Source of the DNA: JAXLYE01 sp046351595
GTDB taxonomy: Bacteria > Myxococcota_A > Polyangia > Palsa-1104 > JAEUJZ01
NCBI GenBank assembly: GCA_046351595.1
Contig: JAXLYE010000007.1
Span: 310,001 to 374,000 of the forward strand
Direction: 5' to 3'
DNA: 64,000 nucleotides
The position numbers and the translations under genes are program-made. This document shows, one piece after another, positions 19,417 through 29,374 of this stretch; position 1 is the first letter of the stretch; every line of letters begins with the position of its first letter. The notes beneath the pieces were generated by a model that did no database searches, had not been told where the DNA came from, and saw nothing but the letters and a program-made list of their open reading frames with translations.

Positions 19417-21588
19417 ATGACCAGCCTGTCTACCGACGAGGGGGTCGCAGGGGGGGCGAGTGAGCCGCGCTCGGCGAGCGACCTGGCCCCTGGCACCGTG
19501 CTCGGCAAGTACCAAGTGAGCAAGCGCCTCGGCGAGGGCGGCATGGGCGTCGTCTTCGCCGGCGTCCACGCCAAGCTCGGTCGTCAGGTGGCGATCAAGG
19601 TCCTGCGCCGCGACCTGTGCGACAGCCAGGAGCAGGCGATGCGCTTCCAGCGCGAGGCCGAGCTGGTCACCAAGATCGGCCACCCCAACATCGTCGCGGT
19701 CTACGACTTCGGCCGCATCGCCGACGGCAGCTTGTACTACGTCATGGAGCTGCTGAGCGGCGAGTCGTTCCGCGGGCGGCTCAACCGCGGGCCGCTCGCC
19801 GATCGCGAGCTCATCGAGGTGTTCACGCACCTTCTGTCCGCGGTCAACGCCGCGCACGAGGTCGGCGCCGTCCACCGCGACCTGAAGCCCGAGAACATCC
19901 AGCTCGTCCCCGTCGGCGGGGGCGCGCCGCCGCAGGTGAAGCTCCTGGACTTCGGCGTGGCCAAGATCCGCGGCGAGTCCGCGGGCGAGGGCGGTCCGGC
20001 CCCGGGCGGCGACGCGCTGAGCGCTTCGGCGACGAGCGGCGACGAGCTGGCCACGGCCGCCGGCGCGCTCATGGGCACGCCCGCGTATATGGCGCCGGAG
20101 CAGATCAAGGGCTCGCAGTCCGTCGACAAGCGCGCCGACATCTACGCCATCGGCGTGATGCTATACGAGGCGCTGATCGGCCAGCGGCCCTTCACCGGCA
20201 GCACCGGCGACGTCATGGGCCAGCACCTGTACAAGGAGGCGACCGCGCCCTCGGTCGCCCACGTCGAGGCCAAGCTGCCCTCGCGGTTCTTCGTCTGGGA
20301 CAAGCTCGACGCGGTCATCATGCGCGCGCTGGCCAAGGACCCGGCGGCGCGCTACCCCGACTGCGCCAGCCTGATGAGCGACCTTGAGGCGGCCTGGGGC
20401 GGCAAGCGCGCGGCGTCGATGACCGCGCTCCCCGACCTCAGCGGCCTGGAGGCGGCGCAGAGCCTGGCCAACCGCGCCGCACAGCGCAAGAAGCTGCTCG
20501 TGCGCATCGGCGGCGCCGTCGCGGCGCTGGCGCTCGTCGGGGGCGTCGTGGCGGTGAAGCTGCGCCCGGTGCCGCAGCTCGAGGTCAAGGATCTGGGGGC
20601 CACGCGCGAGAAGGCGGCCAAGCTCATCGCCGCCGCCCGACGCGGCGAGCCCAAGGCGCAGCGCGACCTGATGAGCGCCGTGGCCCTGACCAGGAGCCGC
20701 CCGTTCGTGCCGGTCGTCGACGAGGCGCTCGGCAGCGACAGCCCCGAGGTCTGGCGCGCCGCGGTGCAGGCGGCCATCGCCGTCGGCCAGCCGCAGGACG
20801 CGGGCCTGCGCGAGGCGCTCGAGGCGGTGACCGGGGACGCGGTGGGCCCGGTCGCGGTGGACGTGGCGATCGCGCGCCTGCGCTGCGGGGACGCCGCCGC
20901 GGTCGCGACGCTGACGTCGCTGGCGAGCGCGCCGACGCTGGACGTCGCGGCCCGGCTGCGCGCGGTGCTGGCGCTGGCGCAGGCCGACAAGGTGCCGGCG
21001 GCGAAGCTGCGCGCGGCGCTCGGTGCGGCGCAGCGGGCCGGCGAGATCCCGCGCGAGCTGCGGCGCGAGGTGCTGGTGCAGCTCCTCCTGATGAACGACG
21101 CAGAGGCGCAGAAGCAGATCGAGCAGGCCGCCGAGAAGCCGCCCGAGGGCGAGGTCGACGCGCACAAGCAGCACCTCGACGCGGTGCAGGCGCTGGCGCT
21201 GGCCAAGAAGCCGCGCGGCGGCGACCTGCTCTACTCCGCGGCCAAGTCGGCCTCGGGCGCCGAGCACGTCGAGCTGGCGCTGGCGCTGGCCGAGTCCGGG
21301 GACAAGTGGGCCGCGGATCTGGTGCTGCCGCTGCTCAAGGATCCGAACGGGTCGCTGCGCGCGCGGGCGGCGGCGGCGATGGCCAGCCTCGCGCAGCGCG
21401 GCGTCGCGCTCAAGAACCCGGGCGGGCTCATTGGCCTGATCCAGCCGCTGCTCGGCGACGCCGATCCGCAGGTCGCGCTGACCGCCGCGGTCCTTGTGGC
21501 CGACGCGGACACCGTCGCAAAGACCGCACCTCCGGCCGCGCCCGCGGGCGGCGCCGCGACACCGCCCGGGACGAGCTCCGACCCGTGA
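19417..21588 (+). CDS. Membrane Ser/Thr protein kinase with HEAT-repeat tail
   Basis: 723 residues. The Hanks-type kinase domain starts at YQVSKRLGEGGMGVVFAG (Gly loop), with Lys in VAIKVLRRD, HRDLKPENIQ (catalytic loop), DFGVAK and a GTPAYMAPEQ activation segment; an insert of about 40 Gly/Ala/Ser residues lies between DFG and APE. A transmembrane helix (VRIGGAVAALALVGGVVAV, near residue 360) is followed by a C-terminal region of helical HEAT/PBS-lyase-like repeats (e.g. DPNGSLRARAAAAMASLAQR) that probably sits outside the membrane and binds proteins. First gene of a four-gene plus-strand run. All catalytic residues are present. Confidence 0.92.
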   Translation: MTSLSTDEGVAGGASEPRSASDLAPGTVLGKYQVSKRLGEGGMGVVFAGVHAKLGRQVAIKVLRRDLCDSQEQAMRFQREAELVTKIGHPNIVAVYDFGRIADGSLYYVMELLSGESFRGRLNRGPLADRELIEVFTHLLSAVNAAHEVGAVHRDLKPENIQLVPVGGGAPPQVKLLDFGVAKIRGESAGEGGPAPGGDALSASATSGDELATAAGALMGTPAYMAPEQIKGSQSVDKRADIYAIGVMLYEALIGQRPFTGSTGDVMGQHLYKEATAPSVAHVEAKLPSRFFVWDKLDAVIMRALAKDPAARYPDCASLMSDLEAAWGGKRAASMTALPDLSGLEAAQSLANRAAQRKKLLVRIGGAVAALALVGGVVAVKLRPVPQLEVKDLGATREKAAKLIAAARRGEPKAQRDLMSAVALTRSRPFVPVVDEALGSDSPEVWRAAVQAAIAVGQPQDAGLREALEAVTGDAVGPVAVDVAIARLRCGDAAAVATLTSLASAPTLDVAARLRAVLALAQADKVPAAKLRAALGAAQRAGEIPRELRREVLVQLLLMNDAEAQKQIEQAAEKPPEGEVDAHKQHLDAVQALALAKKPRGGDLLYSAAKSASGAEHVELALALAESGDKWAADLVLPLLKDPNGSLRARAAAAMASLAQRGVALKNPGGLIGLIQPLLGDADPQVALTAAVLVADADTVAKTAPPAAPAGGAATPPGTSSDP

Positions 21589-21611
21589 CGGCTCCCTTCT
21601 GACGAGGACTC

Positions 21612-24600
21612 ATGGCAGAGGCACGCGACCCACTTATCGGCACGACGCTGGGCGACTACAAGCTCGTCTCTCGCATCGACGAGGGCGGCATGGGCCTGGT
21701 CTACCTGGCCGAGCACGTCACCCTCAAGAATAAGACCGCCTGCAAGGTGCTGCGCAAGGAGCTCCTCGCGCAGGAGGAGATGATCCAGCGCTTCCTGCAG
21801 GAGGCGAAGCTGGTCAGCCAGATCCGCCACCCGAACCTCATCGACATCTTCGACATCGGCGAGCTGCCCGACGGCCGGCTCTACTACGTGATGGAGTTCC
21901 TGCAGGGCCGCTCGCTGGCGACGGCGATGCAGGACAAGCGCTTCGACTTCGCGCAGATCGTCGCCATCGGCCGCCAGGCCTGCGCCGGCCTCGCCGCCGC
22001 GCACGAGAAGGGCATCGTCCACCGCGATCTGAAGCCCGACAACATCTTCCTCGTCGAGCGGCCGGGTGAGGCGCCGCTGGTGAAGATCGTCGACTTCGGC
22101 ATCGCCAAGGCCACCGGCATCGGCGACGAGAAGACCGCCCAGGGCCAGCAGATCACGCGCACCGGCTACCTGCTCGGCACGCCGCAGTACATGTCGCCTG
22201 AGCAGATCAACGGCGTCAACATCGACGCCCGCAGCGACCTGTACTCGCTCGGCGTGATCCTCTACGAGATGTGCACCGGTCAGCCGCCGTTCCGCGGTGA
22301 GACGCTGGGCCAGCTGCTCATCGCGCACCTGTCGCAGCTGCCGGTGCTGGATCCGACGAAGCTCGGGCAGGGCGTGCCGCCGATGATGGAGCCGATCCTG
22401 CAGAAGGCGCTGGCCAAGGATCCCAAGGATCGCTACGAGTCGGCGCAGGCGCTGGCGCAGGATCTGGAGCGCCTGGTCTCGGGCCAGTCCACCGAGGCTG
22501 CGACCTGGTACCAGGAGCGCAAGACCCTGCTCCAGACCGGGCAGCTCAGCACGGTGCTGGCGTCGCTCGGCGGGCAGACGGTGATCGGGCCCTCGCCGCG
22601 GCAGCGGCGGATCGCGCTGGCCCTCGTCGGCGGCAGCGCGCTGCTCCTGGCGACGCTCGGCGGCGTCGGCGGCTATCTGTACTCGCGGCGGCAGCAGCCG
22701 AGCGCGCAGGGCCAGGCCAAGCCGACAAAGCGCGTGGTCAAGCGCCCCAGCGTCGACATGGTGGCGCTGCGTACCGACGCGCTGCGCGTGGTGCAGGAAG
22801 CGCTCGGCTCGACGGACACGCAGCCGAAGGTCATGGCGCTCGGGGCGCTGGCGGCGACGCGCGATACGCGGCACTTCGCGCTCATCAGCCCCAAGCTCGA
22901 CGACCCGGATCCGGCGGTGCAGCTGGCGGCGGTGCAGGCGCTCGGGCAGCTCGGGGCGCGGGCCGGCGGCGCGGCGCTGCTCGCCAAGGCCGAGAAGACG
23001 ACGTCGCCGGCGCTGCTCGCCGCGATCGGCGAGGCGCTCGATCGGCTCGGCGATCCGGCGGGCTGGGAGGTCCTGGGCCGCGTCCTCAAGGACAAGGATC
23101 AGAAGGCGCAGCTCGTGGCGGCGCTGGTGCTCGAGAAGCGCGGCGACAAGAAGGCGGCGAAGCTCGTCGACAAGCGGCTGAAGAAGCCGGTCGCCGACGA
23201 GGACAAGCCGCTCATCCTGTCGACGCGGGCGCGGCTCGGCGATCGCGCGGCGCAGGACGCGCTCGTCGAGGAGATGAAGGCGATGCCGGCGGGGCTTTTG
23301 CAGCTGCGGCTGGCGGGCGCGCTGGCGAAGCTGAACCTGGAGCCGGCCAAGGCGCTCTTGAGCAAGGCGTCGACGGCGGCGGGGCCGGCGCAGGTGCTGG
23401 CCGCGGGCCTTCTGTGCCAGGCCAACGAGCCGGCCGGGCTGCCGCTGCTGCGCCAGTCGCTGCAGGACGCGGCGCGGCCGGGGCCCGAGCGGCTGCTCGC
23501 GGCCGAGGGCCTGGGCAGCTGCGGCGAGCGGCAGGATGCGGCGGCGCTGGCGGGCGCGCTCAAGGCCGAGAAGAGCCCGCTGCTCCGCCTGGCCGACGCG
23601 GGCGCGCTGCTCAAGCTGGCGAGCGGCGATCCGGCGGTGCTCGCCGAGCAGAGCCTGAGCTGGGCGCAGGCCTCGCTGAACGACGACAACTGGGCGGTGC
23701 GCGAGTCGGCGGTGGCGCTGCTCGGCGACGCGGATCCGGCGGCGGCGGTGCCGCTTCTGGGTCAGGCCATCAAGGACCAGCGCGCCGAGGTGCGCAAGAG
23801 CGCGGCGCAGGCCCTGGGCCGCACCAAGTACAAGCCGGCGCTGGCGGTGCTGAGCCAGGCCATCACCGACGACAGCAAGGACGTGCGCATGAACGTCCTT
23901 CGCTCGATCGGCAAGGTCAACACCGACCTGGTGAAGAAGGGCGAGACCGGCATCGACGGCGAGCTGCGCTCGAAGGTGGCGGCGGAGCTGGCCAAGCGCG
24001 CCGACACAGGCGATCCGACCGAGCAGGTCGTCGCGGCCGCGACGCTCTTGCGCATCGGCGACGACAGCCGCAAGGACAAGCTGAAGGACGGCCTCAAGGC
24101 CGCGGACCCGGAGCTGCGCGCGCTCGCCGTCGAGGAGTCGGCCGCGGATCCGGTGCTGCAGAAGGCCTCGCTGAGCGACCTGCTGAAGGATCCGGACTTC
24201 GCGGTCCGCTTCAAGGCGGCGTGCGAGCTCGCGGACCAGGGCGACAAGCAGTCGATGCCGGTGCTAAAGGAGGCGCTCGGCAAGGGCGGCACCGACGGGC
24301 TGCGCGCCTTCGGCCTGCTCAAGAAGATGGGCGAGACGGCGGCCCCGCCGAGCAACCTGGCGGCGCTGCTCACGCACCCGGACAGCGCGGTGCGCTTGGC
24401 GCTGCTCGACGCGGCGGCGCGGCTGCCGCAGGGCGAGCTCTTGCCGCTGCTCGGCAAGGCGGCGGGCGACAAGGAGGTCCCGGTGCGGCGGCGCGTCGTC
24501 GACCTCTTGACCGACTTCCCGGCGCCGACCGGGACCGAGGCGCCGCCGGCGCTGGCCGTCGCCAAGGGGCTCGCCAACGACAGCGACCCGGTGGTGCGGC

Positions 24601-25196
24601 AGCGCGCGGCGCTGATCGTCGCCAAGCTGACGCCGCGGGCGCCGGATCCGCCTCCGATCGAGGTCGAGGAGCCGGTGGCGCCGACGACGGGCGGGGGCGG
24701 CGAGGGGCCGAGCGCACCGAGCCCGTCGAAGCCCGAGCCGAGCCCGGATCTGGCGACGCCGCCCGAGGTGAAGACCCCGGATCTGGCGCACCCGCCGGAT
24801 CTCGCGGCGCCGGATCTCGCGGCGCGGCCGCCGGATCTCGCGGTCGCGGCGGCGGCGGCGGGCGGCGACACGGGGCCCGAGCCCGGCGGCGGCGCCGAGC
24901 CGGTGACGTCCGAGAAGGAGCGCCAGATGAAGCTGCGCAAGGCGCTGGCCGACGCGGACCGGTACAAGATCAGCCAGGAGTACGACCAGCTCGTTTCGGC
25001 GCTGGATCGCGCGCAGAAGCTCGAGCCGACGAAGAACTTCAGCATGCAGCTCGGCCAGGCGTACGAGCTGTGGGCCGGTGAGGAGAGCGGGAGCAAGGCC
25101 AAGACCCTCGCGCGCAAGGCGATCGAGGCCTACAAGAAGGCCAAGTCTCCCGCCGCCAAGGCGCGCATCGACGCGCTGCAGGAGCAGTACCAGTGA
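21612..25196 (+). CDS. Membrane Ser/Thr protein kinase with long HEAT-repeat and PDLA-rich tail
   Basis: 1194 residues. Kinase domain: YKLVSRIDEGGMGLVYLAEH, CKVLRKE, HRDLKPDNIFLV, DFGIAKATG, GTPQYMSPEQ. One transmembrane helix (ALALVGGSALLLATLGGVGGY) leads to at least ten HEAT-type repeats with recurring DPAVQLAAVQALGQLG / DPDFAVRFKAACELA units. Then comes a Pro/Ala spacer with repeated PDLA (24740-24850) and a short TPR-like end. It follows the first kinase by 23 bp with GAGGA before its ATG. The two kinases share architecture but not length, which suggests duplication and repeat expansion. Confidence 0.92.
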   Translation: MAEARDPLIGTTLGDYKLVSRIDEGGMGLVYLAEHVTLKNKTACKVLRKELLAQEEMIQRFLQEAKLVSQIRHPNLIDIFDIGELPDGRLYYVMEFLQGRSLATAMQDKRFDFAQIVAIGRQACAGLAAAHEKGIVHRDLKPDNIFLVERPGEAPLVKIVDFGIAKATGIGDEKTAQGQQITRTGYLLGTPQYMSPEQINGVNIDARSDLYSLGVILYEMCTGQPPFRGETLGQLLIAHLSQLPVLDPTKLGQGVPPMMEPILQKALAKDPKDRYESAQALAQDLERLVSGQSTEAATWYQERKTLLQTGQLSTVLASLGGQTVIGPSPRQRRIALALVGGSALLLATLGGVGGYLYSRRQQPSAQGQAKPTKRVVKRPSVDMVALRTDALRVVQEALGSTDTQPKVMALGALAATRDTRHFALISPKLDDPDPAVQLAAVQALGQLGARAGGAALLAKAEKTTSPALLAAIGEALDRLGDPAGWEVLGRVLKDKDQKAQLVAALVLEKRGDKKAAKLVDKRLKKPVADEDKPLILSTRARLGDRAAQDALVEEMKAMPAGLLQLRLAGALAKLNLEPAKALLSKASTAAGPAQVLAAGLLCQANEPAGLPLLRQSLQDAARPGPERLLAAEGLGSCGERQDAAALAGALKAEKSPLLRLADAGALLKLASGDPAVLAEQSLSWAQASLNDDNWAVRESAVALLGDADPAAAVPLLGQAIKDQRAEVRKSAAQALGRTKYKPALAVLSQAITDDSKDVRMNVLRSIGKVNTDLVKKGETGIDGELRSKVAAELAKRADTGDPTEQVVAAATLLRIGDDSRKDKLKDGLKAADPELRALAVEESAADPVLQKASLSDLLKDPDFAVRFKAACELADQGDKQSMPVLKEALGKGGTDGLRAFGLLKKMGETAAPPSNLAALLTHPDSAVRLALLDAAARLPQGELLPLLGKAAGDKEVPVRRRVVDLLTDFPAPTGTEAPPALAVAKGLANDSDPVVRQRAALIVAKLTPRAPDPPPIEVEEPVAPTTGGGGEGPSAPSPSKPEPSPDLATPPEVKTPDLAHPPDLAAPDLAARPPDLAVAAAAAGGDTGPEPGGGAEPVTSEKERQMKLRKALADADRYKISQEYDQLVSALDRAQKLEPTKNFSMQLGQAYELWAGEESGSKAKTLARKAIEAYKKAKSPAAKARIDALQEQYQ

Positions 25197-25246
25197 GGCG
25201 CAGCAAGATCGGGGGCGCGCTGTCTCCCGCTCGACAGGAGGGCAGG

Positions 25247-26434
25247 ATGTGGACCAAGTGGTTGTGGGCGGGCGCGCGGCGGCCGCTGGTCGCGGCGGCG
25301 CTCGTCGGTGCGGTGCTGGGCGGTGCGGGCGCGGCCGACGCCAAGAAGGCGGTGGAGGCGGCGCCCGCGGGCAGCGCCGTGCCGGTGCAGTCCGAGCAGC
25401 AGACCACGCGCTTCCGCATCGTGCAGGGCGGCTTCGAGGTCGTGGATCCCGACGGCAAGGTGCGCCGCCGCCTGGAGGTGCCGGGCAAGATCTACGACCT
25501 TCTTTACTTCAACCGCACGCTCTGGGTGGCGCGCGGCGCGCTCGGCGTCACGCCGTATGACGTCACCGATCCGACCAACCCGCGCGAGCTCAACACCTTC
25601 GCCAAGGGTCGCGTCGCGGTGCGACTGGCCAGCCACCAGAAGTCGCTCTTGGTCATCGTCGCGGACTACGTGACGACGACGTATGACATCGCGAACCTCG
25701 ACGAGCCGATGCCGGTGCCGCCGGACACGGGGCACAGCAAGGACAAGGCGGGCGGGCCCGCGGTCGACTCCGAGAAGCTGCGCTTCCGCCCCGGCGGCCG
25801 CGGCCTCGAGGCGGTGCGCATGGCGGGTCCGGCCGGCGGCGCCGAGAAGGTCATCGCCGATGTGCCGCTGATGGGCGAGGTGCTCGACGTCGTGCGCATC
25901 GGCAACGCGCTGTTCGTGGCGCGCGGCGGCGCCGGTGTGACCGCCTTCGACATCGCCGATCCGACCAACCCGCGGCGCCGCGGCACCTTCGGCCAGGGCC
26001 GCCCCGCGGTGCGCGTCGCCGAGCAGGACGGCCGGCTGATGGTCATCGTCGCCGACCACACCACGCTCGCCTTCGACGTCAGCGATCCGGCGCGGCCGGC
26101 GCCGATGGTGCTCGTCGAGCAGAACAGCACGGTTTCGCTCCTGGGGCCGCTGTACAACATCCCGGATCCGCCGGAGCCGCCGCCCGCGCCCAAGGTCGTC
26201 GAGGTGGTGGCGCCGCTGTATCCGCTGCAGATCAAGCAGCTCGAGACGCAGCTGGAGGCCGAGAAGGAGGCGCGCGCCGACAGCGAGAAGCGCGCCAAGA
26301 GCCGCCGCTGGCTGTGGGCCGGGATCGGCGTGCTGGTCGGTGGTGCCGTCGCCGCGGGCGTGGCTACCGCGGTGGCGCTGGCGCCCAAGACCGGTCCGGC
26401 GCCCGAGGTGCCGGTGACCCCGGTCGAGTTCTGA
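25247..26434 (+). CDS. Secreted LVIVD-type propeller protein with C-terminal membrane anchor
   Basis: About 395 residues. Signal sequence (LVAAALVGAVLGGAGAADA), then repeats of the LVIVD kind: LYFNRTLWVARGALGVTPYDVTDPTNPREL and the near-copy LFVARGGAGVTAFDIADPTNPRRR. These are blades of a beta-propeller for protein contact. A charged coiled coil (QIKQLETQLEAEKEARADSEKRAK) and a C-terminal transmembrane helix (AGIGVLVGGAVAAGVATAVAL) follow. ATG 25247 has AGGAGGG upstream. It is 50 bp after the second kinase, so it may be a substrate or partner of it (inference). Confidence 0.72.
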   Translation: MWTKWLWAGARRPLVAAALVGAVLGGAGAADAKKAVEAAPAGSAVPVQSEQQTTRFRIVQGGFEVVDPDGKVRRRLEVPGKIYDLLYFNRTLWVARGALGVTPYDVTDPTNPRELNTFAKGRVAVRLASHQKSLLVIVADYVTTTYDIANLDEPMPVPPDTGHSKDKAGGPAVDSEKLRFRPGGRGLEAVRMAGPAGGAEKVIADVPLMGEVLDVVRIGNALFVARGGAGVTAFDIADPTNPRRRGTFGQGRPAVRVAEQDGRLMVIVADHTTLAFDVSDPARPAPMVLVEQNSTVSLLGPLYNIPDPPEPPPAPKVVEVVAPLYPLQIKQLETQLEAEKEARADSEKRAKSRRWLWAGIGVLVGGAVAAGVATAVALAPKTGPAPEVPVTPVEF

Positions 26435-26525
26435 GCTTCTCCGCTCGCATCCTGGCTTATTCGGGCCTGGCCTCCGTCGGCACTCGGCAGCCGCCGAGCG
26501 GGGGGCCGGCCCGGAACATAGGAGT

Positions 26526-29141
26526 TTGACGATGACAAGTTGTGCGCAGCCTGTGTCCCGACGCCTGCCTCGCCTTGTGGCCTTGCGGGCGGCCGCGAGC
26601 CGGCTCGGAGCGCGGGGGCTCCGGGCCGCTCGGCTCGTGCCGCTCCTTGTGTGTGCCTTGTTCGCGCTGCTCGGATCCTCGTGCAGCAGCGGCGGCACGG
26701 TGCTGGTCCTGAACGTGGTCGGTCTGCGCAGCGACGTCGTCAGCCTGCAGCCGGTGCTGACGGTCGACGGCATGCCGTCCAAGGCGCTGTCGCCGCTCAA
26801 GGACCGGCTGGATCAGATCGCGCTGCGCCTGCCCGACGGCACGACGGGGCGCGTCCGCCTCGAGCTCGAGGCGGTCGGCAGCAGCACCTGCGTGGTGGCG
26901 CTCGGCGCCGTCGAGTTCGACGTCAGCGGCGAGTCGCAGATCAACATGCCGATCACGGTGTCGTACTTCCCGACGCCGCAGTGCTCGCTGACCGTGGTGC
27001 TGGCCGGCACCGGCAAGGGCACCGTCACCTCGATCCCCGGCGGCATAAGCTGCGGCACCACCTGCAGCGCGCGCTTCTCGATCGGCTACCGCGTGCGCCT
27101 GACCGCGACGCCGGACCTGATGTCCGGCCTGACCGACGTCCAGGGCGCCAGCTGCAAGGGCACGGTCTGCGAGATCGACCTGCAGCGCCCCTACCGCCTG
27201 ACGTTCACGTTCAACGCCGGCACCGGCGTCACCATCATGAAGGCCGGCGACGGCAGCGGCACCGTCACCAGCGACCCGGCGAGCGTCGACTGCGGCAACC
27301 AGTGCAGCCTCAGCGGCGCCGTCGGCTCGACGCTGACGCTGCGCGCCGCGCCGGCCGCCGACAGCTACTTCGAGGGCTGGTCCGGCGCCTGCTCGGGCGC
27401 CGCGCCGTGCGTCGTGCAGGTCGGCTTCGTCGACTCGCTGACCGCCACCTTCCGCAAGAAGAGCTGCACGCCCGAGGGCATCTGCTGGGAGAACCCGGTG
27501 CCCTTCGGCCGCGACCTGGACAAGGTCTTCGGCTTCGCCGACGACGACATCTGGGCCGTCGGCGAGCGCGGCTCGGTCCTGCGCAAGAAGGGCGGCGTCA
27601 TCACCACGCTGCCCGTGCCGGCCGCCACCAACCTGCGCGCGATCTGGGGCAGCTCGCCGACCAGCGTCTGGGTCGCGGGCGACGACGGGCGCCTGTTCCG
27701 CTGGGACGGCACCACCTGGACCCCGTATACGCGGCCGGGCTCGGGCGCCATCTACGACCTGTTCGGCCTCGACGCCAACAACATCTGGGCCGCGGGGCTG
27801 AACGGCGTGCTGCGCTGGGACGGCACCACGTGGCGCGCCGAGTCGCTGCCCGCTCCCATCATCGGCGGCAGCTACGACCTGCGCGGCGTGCACGCCACCG
27901 CCACCAACAACGTCTGGGTCGCCGGCTACCCCTCGGCCGTGCTGCGCTACGACGGCGCCAGCTGGCAGCAGGTGGGCACGCCGATCCCCGGCCGCACCAC
28001 CGACACCTACCGCGACGTCGTCAGCTTCTCGGCGACCAACGCCTGGATCGTCGGCGTCAACGTCAACAACAACGGCGCCTGGCAGTGGAACGGCTCGACC
28101 TGGACCGGCTTCCGCATCAACTCGTCGGGAGCGGCGGCGGTGGCGCTGTTCGGCCTGGACTCGCGCAACCTGTGGGCCGGCGGGCCGCAGTTCACCGCCA
28201 GCTTCGACGGCTTCACCTGGACCACCGACGCCCTCGGCGGCGTCAACGACCTGCGCGGCCTGTGGAGCAACAAGGCCGGCCTGGTCTGGGTCGTCGGCGC
28301 GGCCTCGCTGTTCCTGCGCAGCGACAGCCAGAGCCTGTACAGCTACCTGACCTCGGACACGCTGTGGCGCACCTGGGCGCCTTCGGCGAACGACATCTGG
28401 GCCGTCGGCTCGCAGAGCATCGCGCGCTACAACGGCTCGACGTGGACGGTGCAGAAGGGCCCGCAGATGGGCGGCTCGACCTACCGCGGCATCTGGGGCA
28501 TCTCGCCGACGGAGGTGTGGATGTCGGACTTCCAGCAGGCGCAGCGCTGGGACGGCATCACCTGGACCTCCTTCGCGGCGCCGCTGCCCGGCTACGGCTA
28601 CGGCGTCTGGGCCTTCGACACGCGCTACGTCTTCATGACCGGCGACGACGGCAACATCGTGCGCTGGGACGGCACGCGCTGGCGCACCGCGGTCAAGGTC
28701 GGCACGCAGCCGCTCTACGCCATCTGGGGCCTCGACGTCGTCAACATCTGGGCCGGCGGCTGCGGCGGCACGCTCATCACCTACGACGGCGTCACCTGGA
28801 AGCCCGACACCGGCGTCGCCGCCGCCGACACCTCGTGCTTCCGCGGCGTGCACGGCACCGCCAAGAACGACGTCTGGGCGGTCTCGGACAGCAGCACCTG
28901 GCACTGGGACGGCTCCTCGTGGACCAAGTCGGCGACGGTGGCTGGCGGGACCGGCGTGTATGCGCGCGCGAAGGACGACGTCTGGGTGACCTCTGGGAAC
29001 GCGGTCCGGCACTACGACGGCGCCAGCTGGACGACGCTGACGACGGACACGAACGACACGCTGTACGGAGTCATCGCACTGGCGGGCAACAACGCGGTGT
29101 TTGTCGGCGGCAGCTCGGCGATCCTGCGCTACGCAAAGTAG
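26526..29141 (+). CDS. Large lipoprotein with bacterial repeats and WDG-type propeller
   Basis: 871 residues. A basic N-terminus and hydrophobic leader end in a lipobox (FALLGSSC). Next are two Cys-paired repeats (GTGKGTVTSIPGGISCGTTC; GDGSGTVTSDPASVDCGNQC), then about ten propeller blades of the pattern DDIWAVGxxGxxxRWDGTTWT (e.g. SVWVAGDDGRLFRWDGTTWT, NIWAAGLNGVLRWDGTTW). This architecture is common in myxobacterial surface lipoproteins; its partner is unknown. It is probably on the outer membrane surface. It ends the kinase operon and is followed by a hairpin terminator. Confidence 0.85.
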   Translation: MTMTSCAQPVSRRLPRLVALRAAASRLGARGLRAARLVPLLVCALFALLGSSCSSGGTVLVLNVVGLRSDVVSLQPVLTVDGMPSKALSPLKDRLDQIALRLPDGTTGRVRLELEAVGSSTCVVALGAVEFDVSGESQINMPITVSYFPTPQCSLTVVLAGTGKGTVTSIPGGISCGTTCSARFSIGYRVRLTATPDLMSGLTDVQGASCKGTVCEIDLQRPYRLTFTFNAGTGVTIMKAGDGSGTVTSDPASVDCGNQCSLSGAVGSTLTLRAAPAADSYFEGWSGACSGAAPCVVQVGFVDSLTATFRKKSCTPEGICWENPVPFGRDLDKVFGFADDDIWAVGERGSVLRKKGGVITTLPVPAATNLRAIWGSSPTSVWVAGDDGRLFRWDGTTWTPYTRPGSGAIYDLFGLDANNIWAAGLNGVLRWDGTTWRAESLPAPIIGGSYDLRGVHATATNNVWVAGYPSAVLRYDGASWQQVGTPIPGRTTDTYRDVVSFSATNAWIVGVNVNNNGAWQWNGSTWTGFRINSSGAAAVALFGLDSRNLWAGGPQFTASFDGFTWTTDALGGVNDLRGLWSNKAGLVWVVGAASLFLRSDSQSLYSYLTSDTLWRTWAPSANDIWAVGSQSIARYNGSTWTVQKGPQMGGSTYRGIWGISPTEVWMSDFQQAQRWDGITWTSFAAPLPGYGYGVWAFDTRYVFMTGDDGNIVRWDGTRWRTAVKVGTQPLYAIWGLDVVNIWAGGCGGTLITYDGVTWKPDTGVAAADTSCFRGVHGTAKNDVWAVSDSSTWHWDGSSWTKSATVAGGTGVYARAKDDVWVTSGNAVRHYDGASWTTLTTDTNDTLYGVIALAGNNAVFVGGSSAILRYAK

Positions 29142-29159
29142 CGCTGCACAGCAGCGCGG

Positions 29160-29189
29160 CTCAGGGAGTGGCCTCCGGTCTTCCCTGAG
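29160..29189 (+). terminator. Hairpin terminator after the propeller lipoprotein
   Basis: CTCAGGGA (29160-29167) pairs perfectly with TCCCTGAG (29182-29189), and the following stretch is pyrimidine-rich (TCCTTCTCCCCTCTGTTTC). It is positioned to end the kinase operon transcript. Confidence 0.6.
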
Positions 29190-29374
29190 TCCTTCTCCCC
29201 TCTGTTTCACTTGTGATTCGCTCTGTGATTCGCTTTGTCATCGGGGCGTCGGTGTGAAAACCTGACGCCGATGCGCTTCGTGCCCTCATCGACCCTCCGC
29301 GCAGAGCCGGGCCGCGTCCGTTCGCGACCTTGGACGGACCGGCCGCGGGACGTGCGGCAGAGAGGCTGGGCCTG

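Noticed and set aside
26457..29210. Long open frame on the minus strand opposite the propeller lipoprotein
   Set aside because: It is the antisense of a clear gene in high-GC DNA; its translation is Arg/Val/Ala/Asp-rich with no domain.
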